64,000 nucleotides of DNA from an uncultured Lachnospiraceae bacterium (GTDB lineage Bacteria; Bacillota; Clostridia; Lachnospirales; Lachnospiraceae), in the NCBI GenBank assembly GCA_910579395.1, contig CAJTUC010000016.1, positions 1 through 64,000 of the forward strand, in the 5' to 3' direction. The stretch's first letter is position 1, and each line of letters starts with the position of its first letter. This document shows positions 8,924 to 17,309 of the stretch, piece after piece. The notes under the pieces are model-generated. The model was given only the letters and a program-made list of their open reading frames with translations, did no database searches and was not told the DNA's origin. A program made the translations under genes and the position numbers.

Positions 8924-10252
8924 TTATCTGGATAACATTTTGTTTATTTCCTCTATTCCCCGTTCCAGCTGATTATCAAACCCATCATCATAATAAGCAT
9001 CTCCGTCAAATTCACATATGATATCCGGTTCAATGCCGATATTATGAATATTGTTGCCTTTGGGCGTATAATACGCGCTGACTGTCAGCTTTATGGCAGT
9101 GCCGTCGGTAAGGGGCAATATCCGCTGCACGATTCCTTTTCCAAAAGTAGTCGTACCGACCAGAAGGCCTTTTTCATAATCTTTGATTGCGCCTGCCAGA
9201 ATTTCCGATGCACTGGCAGAGTTGCCATTTACCAGTACGACTAACGGTATCCGTATTTCATGGTCTCCATCGCAGCTATATTCCATTCGCTTCCCGGAGC
9301 GGTCTTCCGTATAGACAATCAAACCCTCCGGCAAAAGCTGCCTGGAAATGTCCACAACGGCTGAAAGGCTTCCGCCCGGATTGCTCCGCAGATCGAGAAT
9401 CAGGCCTGCCGCATCCGCTTTCTGTATTTCCTTCATTGCCTCATCGAACTGATTCACGGTCACGTCATCGAACTCCGTTATCTGAATATAACCGATATGA
9501 TCATCCAGCATCTCATAATTGACGGTAGGCGATTCAATCTGTCTTCTGACGACATCCATCTCCAGATAGTCGCTTTCTCCTTCTCTGTAAATCGTCAAAT
9601 GTACGGTCGTTCCTTCTTCTCCCTTGATTCTGGAGACGATTTCCGTCAAATCGAGCCCCTGTGCGGACTCTCCGTCTATCTTGTAAATAATATCGTTTTC
9701 CCGCAGCCCGGCGTCCTGTGCAGGCGTGTTCTCAATAACGCCATTGATCTTACCAAAACCGGTCGTCTTATCGAGACTGATGTATGCACCGATGCCATAG
9801 TAAATGCCTTCCGTATCCTGCATCATCTGCTTCCACTCTTCCGCCGTATAATAAACGGAATAAGGGTCGCCCAGAGAATCTACAATTCCGGCGTACATTC
9901 CCTCTATCATGGCATCCGTATTAATATCCTCTTCCTGATAATAATATTCCCCGATTACTTCTTCAATCGCTTCCAGTTTGGCCATGGAATCATCATTGAC
10001 AACATTCTCCGCAGCTGTTTCTTCCATACTGACCGGCTTCGCTCTTCTATGCTGCATAAGATCGGCAAATCTAACTCCAATGAAAATGCAGCTTGCTGTC
10101 AATGCACTGATGATAACTCCGGTCAGCAGACCGACAAGAAACATTTCTTTCGTCTGCCGGGGTTCCTGTTTCGGCCCGTTCATCCCCAAATTATTCCCTG
10201 CTCCCTGATTTATTTCATTACTATTACTATATCCATAATTATCCAAAATCAT
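8924..10252 (-). CDS. S41 C-terminal processing protease with PDZ domain (CtpA/CtpB type)
   Basis: Membrane-anchored serine protease of 442 residues. A cytosolic N-terminus is followed by one membrane helix (about 37-60), a PDZ domain (about 130-215, GLRENDIIYKIDGES) and the S41 core. The catalytic Ser lies in GNSASASE (about residue 345) and the general-base Lys in TTFGKG (about 367). It cuts exported proteins after PDZ recognition of their C-termini. It is last in an ftsE-ftsX-M23-S41 block; in Bacillus ctpB also sits by ftsEX (family knowledge), so processing of the wall-hydrolase machinery is a fair guess. The ribosome site (GGGGATGA) is modest. Confidence 0.92.
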   Translation of the reverse strand: MILDNYGYSNSNEINQGAGNNLGMNGPKQEPRQTKEMFLVGLLTGVIISALTASCIFIGVRFADLMQHRRAKPVSMEETAAENVVNDDSMAKLEAIEEVIGEYYYQEEDINTDAMIEGMYAGIVDSLGDPYSVYYTAEEWKQMMQDTEGIYYGIGAYISLDKTTGFGKINGVIENTPAQDAGLRENDIIYKIDGESAQGLDLTEIVSRIKGEEGTTVHLTIYREGESDYLEMDVVRRQIESPTVNYEMLDDHIGYIQITEFDDVTVNQFDEAMKEIQKADAAGLILDLRSNPGGSLSAVVDISRQLLPEGLIVYTEDRSGKRMEYSCDGDHEIRIPLVVLVNGNSASASEILAGAIKDYEKGLLVGTTTFGKGIVQRILPLTDGTAIKLTVSAYYTPKGNNIHNIGIEPDIICEFDGDAYYDDGFDNQLERGIEEINKMLSR

Positions 10253-10305
10253 TCATCCCCATCTACCCATATTTATATCCATACTTCTCCCAGCCATACC
10301 GCCAC

Positions 10306-11511
10306 TTACAAATAATTCCACGGACTCACATAATTGCCGTTCAGACGCACGCTGAAATGCAGATGCGGTCCCGTCGAACGGCCAGTGCTTCCCACTGCGG
10401 CAATGTTCTGGCCCTTAAAAACGGATGCACCCTTCGATACATATAACGTAGAGCAGTGCATATATATCGTATACAGGCCATTTCCATGATTGATCATAAT
10501 ATAATTTCCCATGGACGAACTGTAATCCGCCGCTACCACATCCCCATCATAAGCGGCATATATAGGCGTACCGCTGGGCGCTGCCAAATCGATACCGTTA
10601 TGGAATTTCTCAACACCAAGCGTCGGGTGTATCCGGTTCCCATAATCATCTGACAATCTACGATACCCAGGACAGGGATGAGCGAATATACCACCGTCAT
10701 AAGATCTGGCATTGGCATTTTCTGCCGCCAGTCTGGCTTTTTCTTCCGCTACGGCCTTCTCCAATGCCATGATTTCCGCATTTTCTGCCGCTATCATATC
10801 TTCATACTCTTTAATAGCGGCTTCCTTTGTGGAAATATCCTCGGACACGGAAACAATCTGCGCTTCCTTCTCCGCAATCAGTGAATTGACTGACACTTCT
10901 TCCGCCTCTACGGCAATCTTTGCTTCATCCAGCACTTCTCTCTGGGCTTCCAGCTCTGCTTTACAAAGTTCTATCAACTCCCTTGTCTTTACATATTCAG
11001 CCAATTGATCTCTGTCATAAGCGGACAGCGCTTCTATGTAATCTGCCTTATTAATGGTATCCGAAAGACTGGTCGCCGAAAAAAGGAGTTCCATATAAAG
11101 CGAATCACCTTTTTCGTACATAAATTTGATACGCTTTTTCATCGCCTCATACTGTTCTTCCTGCTTAGTAACCGCATCATTCAGTTCCTGCGTAGTCAGT
11201 TCGATTTCATATTCCTTCTGCGCGATCAGATTATTATATTCGCTAATCTTATCCTGAATATTACTGAGTTCCGTATCAAGCTGCTCGACATAGGCATTCA
11301 GATCGCTCTTAGACTGCTCCAGTTCCTTTTTGACCGCTTCAATATCGGTCAGATTGGACTTCAAACCTTCTACTTCTTTCTTCGCCTCTGCGATTTCCGC
11401 CTCTTTTTCCTGAATCGCATCATTTGTGACCGCCTCTGCGGTCTCTGCCGGAAAGACAAATATTATACTGATACAAACTATAATACTTAGCATTTTTCTC
11501 AAAATCTTCAT
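10306..11511 (-). CDS. PcsB/EnvC-like murein hydrolase activator with M23 domain
   Basis: Exported 401-residue protein: signal peptide 1-27, a long coiled coil about 30-260, and a C-terminal LytM/M23 domain about 285-400. The zinc motifs HNGIDLAAP and HLHF are both present, so the domain may be an active endopeptidase rather than a degenerate activator. Directly downstream of ftsX, in the position of PcsB/EnvC-type partners whose coiled coil docks on the FtsX outer loop. It should split or license splitting of septal peptidoglycan under control of FtsE ATP hydrolysis. GGAGG lies about 13-16 bp before the ATG, rather far. Confidence 0.9.
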   Translation of the reverse strand: MKILRKMLSIIVCISIIFVFPAETAEAVTNDAIQEKEAEIAEAKKEVEGLKSNLTDIEAVKKELEQSKSDLNAYVEQLDTELSNIQDKISEYNNLIAQKEYEIELTTQELNDAVTKQEEQYEAMKKRIKFMYEKGDSLYMELLFSATSLSDTINKADYIEALSAYDRDQLAEYVKTRELIELCKAELEAQREVLDEAKIAVEAEEVSVNSLIAEKEAQIVSVSEDISTKEAAIKEYEDMIAAENAEIMALEKAVAEEKARLAAENANARSYDGGIFAHPCPGYRRLSDDYGNRIHPTLGVEKFHNGIDLAAPSGTPIYAAYDGDVVAADYSSSMGNYIMINHGNGLYTIYMHCSTLYVSKGASVFKGQNIAAVGSTGRSTGPHLHFSVRLNGNYVSPWNYL

Positions 11512-11553
11512 ATAATTTGCGCCTTTCCTCCTTCGCGCACACCGCTGTCCAAA

Positions 11554-12450
11554 TCATACTCTTAAATGCTTTCTTACTGTCGTGATACTTCCGAAAAATC
11601 CAATTCCTACGCCAATTCCAATGGATACCGGAATCAGCACATTAAAAATCTGTTCTACCGTCAAAAAACTCAGCAGGTGGGAAAGCGCTGAAAACCTTTC
11701 CACAATGTACTCCATAACGATATTATATAAAAAGTAAATGATTCCGAGCGGAATTGCCGCACCGATCAATCCGATCAGCATACCCTCGATCACGAACGGC
11801 GACCGAACAAAAAAGTCAGTTGCCCCGATATATTTCATAATATTGATTTCTTCTTTTCTGACAGAAATACCAATCGTGACCGTATTGCTGATCAGGAAAA
11901 TGGATACCGCGAGCAAAATCGCGATGATTCCCACCGAAACGTAAGCTACCAGCGCATTAACACCTGTCAGTGTCCTTGCCGTCACTTCAGAGCGGTTTAC
12001 CTTTCTGACCCCTTCGATGGATTCCAGATACGTCACCAGCGCAGGCTGCATGGATACATCGCTCAGATAAATCTGGTAGTTAGCGGAATCCGCAAGCGGA
12101 TTCTCCGTAAATCCGTCCGCATATTCCCCAAGATAATCTGTCTTAAAACTTTCCCACGCTTCCTCGGCCGATACAAAATGAACATTTGACACTTCCGTCC
12201 TTCTTGCGATCATTTCTCCAATTTCCTGTATCCGGCTGTCCTCAAGTCCTTCCTGAAAGAATACGGTAACGGATACGCCCTGCTCAGCATTCTTCACAAT
12301 ATGCTGAAAATTGCTGACGATCGCATAAAAGAGGCCAAACAGAAAAAGACAGGCACTAATCGTTGCAATCGAAGCGAGTGTGAACCATTTATTTCTGAAA
12401 ATATTCCGAAAGCCCTGACGAAGCGTGTAGAAAAACGTATTAATCCTCAT
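11554..12450 (-). CDS. ftsX: Cell division protein FtsX
   Basis: ABC-type membrane subunit of 298 residues: amphipathic start, first helix about 22-44, a large outside loop (about 45-160) and three further helices, ending LRV. It pairs with FtsE to couple ATP hydrolysis in the cytosol to wall hydrolases outside. The ATG overlaps the end of ftsE by 11 bp and its ribosome site GGAGG lies inside ftsE, so translation is coupled. The outer loop is the docking site for the coiled coil of the next gene product. Confidence 0.93.
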   Translation of the reverse strand: MRINTFFYTLRQGFRNIFRNKWFTLASIATISACLFLFGLFYAIVSNFQHIVKNAEQGVSVTVFFQEGLEDSRIQEIGEMIARRTEVSNVHFVSAEEAWESFKTDYLGEYADGFTENPLADSANYQIYLSDVSMQPALVTYLESIEGVRKVNRSEVTARTLTGVNALVAYVSVGIIAILLAVSIFLISNTVTIGISVRKEEINIMKYIGATDFFVRSPFVIEGMLIGLIGAAIPLGIIYFLYNIVMEYIVERFSALSHLLSFLTVEQIFNVLIPVSIGIGVGIGFFGSITTVRKHLRV

Positions 12451-13216
12451 CGATATATCCTCCCTTTTCTTCGTCGCTTACAATGACACCCTTTTTCAGC
12501 GTAATGACTCTTTTCTGCATCGCATTGACAATTTCCCTGTTATGCGTGACAACAAGAACCGTCGTGCCGTTTTCATTGATCTGTTCCAAAAGCTTCATGA
12601 TTTCCCAGGAATTCTTCGGATCCAGATTACCGGTCGGCTCATCGGCAAGCAGTACAGTCGGTTTATTCACCAACGCTCTTGCAAGAGCGACCCTTTGCTG
12701 TTCACCGCCGGAAAGCTGCTTCGGCTTCGCCTTATATTTTCCTGCCAGTCCTACGATTGCAAGGATACTCGGAACATTTTTCTTAATTTCCTTATTGGAC
12801 TTCTGAATAATCCTCTGCGCAAAAGCTACGTTCTCATAGACATTCCTGTCCTTCAACAGACGGAAATCCTGAAATACAATTCCAATATTACGCCTGAATT
12901 TTGGTATTTTCCGATGCTTTATCCTTGCCAGGTCATACCCCATGACATTGATGCTTCCACTCGTAATCGTAAGTTCCCGCAGCAAAAGCTTGATCAGCGT
13001 GGATTTACCGGAACCACTGTCGCCTACGATAAAAACGAATTCCCCTTTATTGATATGAAGGTCAACGTCCTTCAGCGCCGGCGCTCCCGTCGAATAAGCC
13101 TTACAGACTTTGTTCAGCGAAATAATCTCGGTATTTTCCGACACTGCTCTTCTTCTTTTTCCCCTGGCAGACACAGCCGTTCTTTCGCTCCTCTGATTAC
13201 CCTTTTTTTCTCCCAC
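12440..13216 (-). CDS. ftsE: Cell division ATP-binding protein FtsE
   Basis: ABC ATPase with Walker A GDSGSGKS (about residues 65-72 from this start), signature LSGGEQQRVALARAL, Walker B VLLADEP and H-loop VVTH. The start is uncertain. GTG at 13216 has AAGGG 8 bp upstream and gives 258 residues with a basic N-terminal extension of about 24 residues; GTG at 13144 gives a standard 234-residue FtsE but has a weak ribosome site; the frame stays open to a GTG at 13261. FtsE drives FtsX and thus septal wall hydrolysis. First gene of the ftsEX block. Confidence 0.92.
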   Translation of the reverse strand: MGEKKGNQRSERTAVSARGKRRRAVSENTEIISLNKVCKAYSTGAPALKDVDLHINKGEFVFIVGDSGSGKSTLIKLLLRELTITSGSINVMGYDLARIKHRKIPKFRRNIGIVFQDFRLLKDRNVYENVAFAQRIIQKSNKEIKKNVPSILAIVGLAGKYKAKPKQLSGGEQQRVALARALVNKPTVLLADEPTGNLDPKNSWEIMKLLEQINENGTTVLVVTHNREIVNAMQKRVITLKKGVIVSDEEKGGYIDED

Positions 13217-13318
13217 TGTAATAACCCTTTCTCTCAATCTGCGACATTCGAATGCGAACACGGTTCGCTATGCGCATGACACAATATTCGCAAGACTAAC
13301 AATCAGCCTGTTTATCTC

Positions 13319-14407
13319 TTAATATTCAAAGTTCTCCATGTACTTCATATATTTAACGACCATAAGCGCTATTTTGAAAGTGATCACATCTTCAAACACC
13401 CTCAGATCAAGCCCTGTACTCTTCTGTAGTTTATCCAGCCTGTAAACAAGCGTATTTCTATGAATAAAAAGCTGTCTGGAAGTTTCCGAGACATTCAGGC
13501 TGTTCTCAAAAAATTTGTTGATTGTCGTCAAAGTTTCTTCATCAAAATCATCCGGGCTCTTCCCATCAAAAATCTCCTTAATGAACATCTTACAGAGTGG
13601 AATCGGAAGCTGATAGATCAAACGGCCGATACCCAATTCGCTGTAAGCAATGACATTCCTTTCCCCGAAAAAGATTTTTCCGACATCCAGAGCCATTTTG
13701 GCTTCTTTATAGGAGCGGCTGACCTCTTTAATCTCATTCACGATGGTTCCATAGGCAATTCTCGCATTTTTCATATGCTTTTTTTCCAGAAACGCCGCAA
13801 TGCCCGCCGCGGTCTTCTCAATCTCCCTGCCGCCGTCTCCCTCCATCAGGTCCTTGACGACAATGACATTATTCTCATCCACCGCTGTGATAAAATCTTT
13901 GCTGTTACTGCTGAAATAAGTCCTCATGACTTCCAGCACATTGCTTTCCTTCGTATTGTCCGTTTCGATAATGATCGCCACACGTTTATTATCTGTCTGA
14001 ATATGTAATTTCTTGGCACGACTGTAAATATCGACAAGAAGCAGATTATCCAGCAAAAGGTTCTTAATAAAATTATCCTTATCGAATCTCTCCTTGTATG
14101 CCACTAACAGATTCTGAATCTGAAAAGCCGCCAGCTTGCCGACCATATATACATCTTCACCGATGCCTCCGGCGATCAGAATATATTCCAACTGCTGCTC
14201 ATCGAATATTTTAAAGAACTGATATCCCTGTATCTCCTGAGAGTCCGCAGGTGACTTGGCAAATTCCGCTACAGGCTTTCCGCACTTCTCCATTTCGTCC
14301 GCAGTCATTGCAACAACCTTCCCATCAACATCCATGATACAGAGTTCCACTCTTGTAATCGTCTTTAATCCCTCTATCGTATTTTGTAAAATCTGATTAG
14401 AAATCAT
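13319..14407 (-). CDS. CdaR-type transcriptional regulator (PucR C-terminal helix-turn-helix)
   Basis: 362 residues. An N-terminal sensory segment (CIMDVDGKVVAMT) resembles sugar-diacid or PAS/GAF-like input domains; a central GGDEF-like degenerate region follows; the C-terminus carries the PucR/CdaR helix-turn-helix (LNVSETSRQLFIHRNTLVYRLDK, about 305-345). The strong GGGGGG ribosome site lies just before the ATG. CdaR relatives activate sugar-diacid or related catabolic genes, but none is adjacent here, so the regulon is unknown. It stands alone between ftsE and a long AT-rich region. Confidence 0.85.
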   Translation of the reverse strand: MISNQILQNTIEGLKTITRVELCIMDVDGKVVAMTADEMEKCGKPVAEFAKSPADSQEIQGYQFFKIFDEQQLEYILIAGGIGEDVYMVGKLAAFQIQNLLVAYKERFDKDNFIKNLLLDNLLLVDIYSRAKKLHIQTDNKRVAIIIETDNTKESNVLEVMRTYFSSNSKDFITAVDENNVIVVKDLMEGDGGREIEKTAAGIAAFLEKKHMKNARIAYGTIVNEIKEVSRSYKEAKMALDVGKIFFGERNVIAYSELGIGRLIYQLPIPLCKMFIKEIFDGKSPDDFDEETLTTINKFFENSLNVSETSRQLFIHRNTLVYRLDKLQKSTGLDLRVFEDVITFKIALMVVKYMKYMENFEY

Positions 14408-14693
14408 AGTAACCCCCCATTCTTGCCCAAGCTATCCTCCAATAAAATTCTGTCCGCTTTTTCACATGACATTTAGCAATTTGTACAGTATACAATTAAG
14501 AATTTTCCGTAAAAATTCTGCATTTGCTATCCATTTTAATCTATTTTAACAAAAAAATCTACCTTAAATTCTAAAATTTTTGTGTATTTTTTAAATAAAA
14601 TGGCAATTTCTCCCATAAAATTCATTTATACAAACTATACAAAAAAATTCCGAAAAATATCTTCGCCTGCATATAGTCATCTGATTCACGATA

Positions 14694-14702
14694 TGATATA
14701 AT
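14694..14702 (+). promoter_or_regulatory. Extended -10 promoter for the YjfB-like gene
   Basis: TGATATAAT, with TATAAT at 14697-14702. The -35 region is poor, which fits an extended -10 promoter or an activator-dependent one. It leaves a leader of about 125 bases. Confidence 0.5.
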
Positions 14703-14752
14703 AAGCGTCAGTGAGAAGAGTATGCTTGCATATTCGACGAACGGCGAATGAT

Positions 14753-14777
14753 GATCATGAATCTTTGATTCATGATC
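14753..14777 (+). repeat. Perfect hairpin in the leader of the YjfB-like gene
   Basis: GATCATGAATC, loop TTT, GATTCATGATC: an 11-bp perfect stem with a 3-base loop, about 60 bases before the start codon. No T-run follows, so it is not a terminator; it may stabilise mRNA or bind a protein. Confidence 0.7.
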
Positions 14778-14835
14778 TGCTGAAACCAGATTTATCTACA
14801 AAAGCCCAAATGAATCAAAAAGGAGGGGATTTTCT

Positions 14836-15036
14836 ATGGATTCTATGGATATTGCAGGTTTATCTATGGCAATGTCAGCATCGCAGGTAAATTCTGCCTT
14901 CGGTGTAGCAATGCTCAGTAAATCTCTTGATGCTGCTTCCACTGCCGGAGACCAGATTACCAGCATGATAGATGCTGCGGCTATGGAACGTTCCGTCAAC
15001 CCAGCCGTTGGCGCAAACTTCGATATGTACATTTAA
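14836..15036 (+). CDS. YjfB-like small protein (putative motility protein family)
   Basis: 66-residue protein starting MDSMDIAGLSMAMSAS and ending NPAVGANFDMYI, matching the pattern of the YjfB small-protein family (recognised by eye). Rich in Ala, Ser and Met; probably helical with an amphipathic face. The ribosome site AGGAGGGG is strong. It has its own promoter, structured leader and terminator, and is one of the few plus-strand genes. The family is often linked to motility regulons, but no flagellar gene is in the window, so function is open. Confidence 0.75.
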   Translation: MDSMDIAGLSMAMSASQVNSAFGVAMLSKSLDAASTAGDQITSMIDAAAMERSVNPAVGANFDMYI

Positions 15037-15049
15037 ATGATGCACTATA

Positions 15050-15081
15050 AAAACGTCACTGTTCACACAGTGGCGTTTTTT
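15050..15081. terminator. Bidirectional terminator between the YjfB-like and CPBP genes
   Basis: 13-bp stem with one G-T pair (15050-15062 with 15067-15079), 4-base loop, T-run on the plus strand and A-run on the other side, placed between two convergent stops (15036 and 15097). Confidence 0.85.
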
Positions 15082-15096
15082 CGATTTCTTATTTCT

Positions 15097-16038
15097 TTAA
15101 AGAAGTGCCATGATCCACTCCAGACTCATATAGGCAAGGCAAATGACAATTGCAATGATAAGCGGAATGCTGACCATCGCCTCCCTTTTGACTTTACGGC
15201 GTGCCCATATGGAACAAAGTTCAATTTCTCTCTTCTCATTCTTCGAAAGCCACACCAGCACACAAATAGCTAACGGTGTCGCAACAGCCGCAATAATCAG
15301 GTACGGACCAATCGCCGAAATCAGCAGTTCCTGTGTCAGTTCTGCCTCGTCAGCTACCAGGTCCGACGGAAAAAACTCGCTCAAATACATCAAACATACC
15401 TGATGGGAATTGAATACCATATGCGCGATGACCGAAGACCACAGACTGCCAGTAGCCTCGACCAACAATCCGAACAAAACCCCAATCGCAATCGCATATG
15501 CTGCCTGATTAAAATTCAGATGCATCAGACCAAACAGTAACGCCGACCAGAAAATGGACCAGAATACCGAACCAGAATTCTTATATCCTCTGAAAATCAC
15601 GCCCCTGAAAGCAAACTCCTCGCAAAAAGGCCCGAACATCCCTATCATGAACAACATGACCGGGAACGGCATCATCAACACATCGCCACTAATGGAATTT
15701 ACCGCATTATCCACAAAAAGCATAGAAATTGCATTCAGCACCGTCGTCAGCGGCATCATCAAATAAGTAAAAAGAATGATCATAAAAAAAGAAGAAATCT
15801 TTATTTTATGAAATCCCAACATCTCATTAAAACGACCGGTCTCTGTTTTTCCCCGGGAAAACAACACAAAAAGAATCACTGGCAGCATCAGGATCATCTG
15901 GCTGAGTAAAAGATTTAATACAATATCAATATCAAAGAACTTACTGCCCTGTATATAAGAAACGAGCATCAGGACAATCATGGCCATATTCAGCAATATC
16001 ATGCACAAAAAGGCCCAGTTTACTTTTTTACTATTCAT
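15097..16038 (-). CDS. CPBP-family intramembrane glutamic protease
   Basis: Integral membrane protein of 313 residues, about eight predicted helices. The CPBP/Abi motifs are present: CEEFAFRG (EExxxR) and later FGLMHLN and a third segment with AHMVFNSHQ. These residues form the glutamic-protease site in the Rce1-related fold. Roles in the family include processing of peptide signals, bacteriocin self-immunity and membrane-protein quality control. It lies 7 bp after the HPr-like gene, so the two are co-transcribed. Substrate unknown. Confidence 0.85.
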   Translation of the reverse strand: MNSKKVNWAFLCMILLNMAMIVLMLVSYIQGSKFFDIDIVLNLLLSQMILMLPVILFVLFSRGKTETGRFNEMLGFHKIKISSFFMIILFTYLMMPLTTVLNAISMLFVDNAVNSISGDVLMMPFPVMLFMIGMFGPFCEEFAFRGVIFRGYKNSGSVFWSIFWSALLFGLMHLNFNQAAYAIAIGVLFGLLVEATGSLWSSVIAHMVFNSHQVCLMYLSEFFPSDLVADEAELTQELLISAIGPYLIIAAVATPLAICVLVWLSKNEKREIELCSIWARRKVKREAMVSIPLIIAIVICLAYMSLEWIMALL

Positions 16039-16045
16039 CTAAAGT

Positions 16046-16279
16046 TTAACCTTCCATCATAAATTCCACTAACTTGGCCGTATCTTCCGGCTCATAAGCG
16101 ATCACTTCCAACTCTTCGATCGTACCGTCTGAAAAAATATTTGCCAACGATACATACTGGGAGAGCTTTGACTTCAGATTCAATCTATCGCCTTCCCCCG
16201 TTACCAGTTCGACTTTTCCCTTGCAGCTGTCAACTACCTTAAAAAATTTCTCCACATTGTCAATATTCTGAATTTTCAT
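16046..16279 (-). CDS. HPr-like small protein lacking the catalytic His
   Basis: 77 residues. The central LNLKSKLSQ recalls the NLKS(I/L)xG segment around Ser46 of HPr, and length and strand/helix order fit the HPr fold, but the GxHARPA His15 motif is missing. Thus it cannot carry phosphate from enzyme I; a regulatory, Crh-like role through Ser37 is possible (inference). First gene of a two-gene unit with the CPBP protease. A hairpin (16293-16310) lies directly before its ribosome site. A similar gene is at 35078-35311. Confidence 0.6.
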   Translation of the reverse strand: MKIQNIDNVEKFFKVVDSCKGKVELVTGEGDRLNLKSKLSQYVSLANIFSDGTIEELEVIAYEPEDTAKLVEFMMEG

Positions 16280-16292
16280 TTTTACTCCCTTC

Positions 16293-16310
16293 TGTCTGCT
16301 TTAGCAGACA
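16293..16310 (-). promoter_or_regulatory. Hairpin next to the ribosome site of the HPr-like gene
   Basis: TGTCTGCT and AGCAGACA (8-bp stem, 2-base loop) immediately followed on the minus strand by AGAAGGGAGT and the ATG. Too near the start to be a terminator; could influence translation or mRNA stability. Confidence 0.45.
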
Positions 16311-16443
16311 CGCAAATTCAATAGTTAAAAAAGCTTTTCTTTCAACATTTCACCACATACCGTCCCTGCGGCATATGCTTTCTTTTTGTATCATTTTGTC
16401 ATCCAATATAGATTATACTCTATTATCGGAAAGATGCAAGTTT

Positions 16444-17307
16444 CTATAACCTCCGAATCGCTCTTTCTCCGATAGAAATTTTCTTTTCCTTCAAAAGATG
16501 GCCTACCGCCCGCTTAAATTCGTTCTTGCTCATCTGCATTTCTCTTTTAATCGTTTCCGGAGAAGCTTTATCCGTAAAAGGCAGTGCACCGTCATAACTG
16601 TCTATGATCTGCAATATTTTCTCCGCGTCTTTCTCAATCTGCAGATAGGCCTTTTCCCGGATGCTCAGATTCAGCCTGCCATCCTCTTTTACTTCCGTGA
16701 CCCTCGCTGCAACGGTACCGCCCACCTGAACATCTCCATACAATTCTTTCCTGGCGATCAGACCGGAATAGATATCGTCTACGGCTACGAAAGCGCCAAA
16801 ATTATCGCTGATCTCATAAACGGTCCCAGTCACCCTGTCATCTTTCTTATAAGGGCTGTCCTGCCTCAGATACCGGTAAACATTCATCGTAGCACACAGC
16901 CGCCCGCTTTTATCGATATAAAGAGCAACAAGGCAGGTCTCTCCCTCTCTTACCTTCTTTTTCTGCTCCTTAAAAGGCAGCAGCAAGTCCTTTTCCAGTC
17001 CCCAATCCAAAAAAGCGCCAATCTGTCCTGTCTGCACGACCCGCAGTCTGGCAACGCCGCCGAGCGTGATGAGCGGTCTGTTTGTCGTCGCGATCAGCCG
17101 GTCTTTGGAATCCCGATAAACGAATACTTCTATTTCATCGCCAAGTCCCGCTTCACGGGGTACCTGCCTCGCCGGAAGCAGAACTTTCTCAGTCTGCCGG
17201 TCCTGTTTTCCTCCGTTCTCAGCTTTCTGACCGTTTTCTGCCAGATATACACCAAATTCCACTTTTTTTATAATTTTTAACGTCTGTATTTCACCCAGTC
17301 TTATCAT
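16444..17307 (-). CDS. CvfB-like S1 RNA-binding protein
   Basis: 287 residues made of tandem S1-type OB domains (VEFGVYLAENG; GQIGAFLDWGLEKDLLLPF; DNFGAFVAVDDIYSGLI) and a C-terminal winged helix (MSKNEFKRAVGHLLKEKKI). This is the CvfB plan known from Staphylococcus, where it binds RNA and affects virulence gene expression. The gene begins 2 bp after the thioesterase stop, so they form an operon. A role in translation or RNA turnover is likely; targets are unknown. Confidence 0.88.
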   Translation of the reverse strand: MIRLGEIQTLKIIKKVEFGVYLAENGQKAENGGKQDRQTEKVLLPARQVPREAGLGDEIEVFVYRDSKDRLIATTNRPLITLGGVARLRVVQTGQIGAFLDWGLEKDLLLPFKEQKKKVREGETCLVALYIDKSGRLCATMNVYRYLRQDSPYKKDDRVTGTVYEISDNFGAFVAVDDIYSGLIARKELYGDVQVGGTVAARVTEVKEDGRLNLSIREKAYLQIEKDAEKILQIIDSYDGALPFTDKASPETIKREMQMSKNEFKRAVGHLLKEKKISIGERAIRRL

Positions 17308-17309
17308 AT

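Larger units (their letters stand above)
14408..14835. other. AT-rich intergenic region with promoter and hairpin leader of the YjfB-like gene
   Basis: No gene is supported in 428 bp. The left part, very AT-rich, is the upstream region of the CdaR-type gene. The right part holds an extended -10 (TGATATAAT, 14694-14702) and the leader of the small plus-strand gene with a perfect 11-bp hairpin at 14753-14777. Confidence 0.6.

Noticed and set aside
9497..10315. 272-residue plus-strand frame over ctpA
   Set aside because: Antisense to a well-supported S41 protease with intact motifs; no recognisable domain and no ribosome site.
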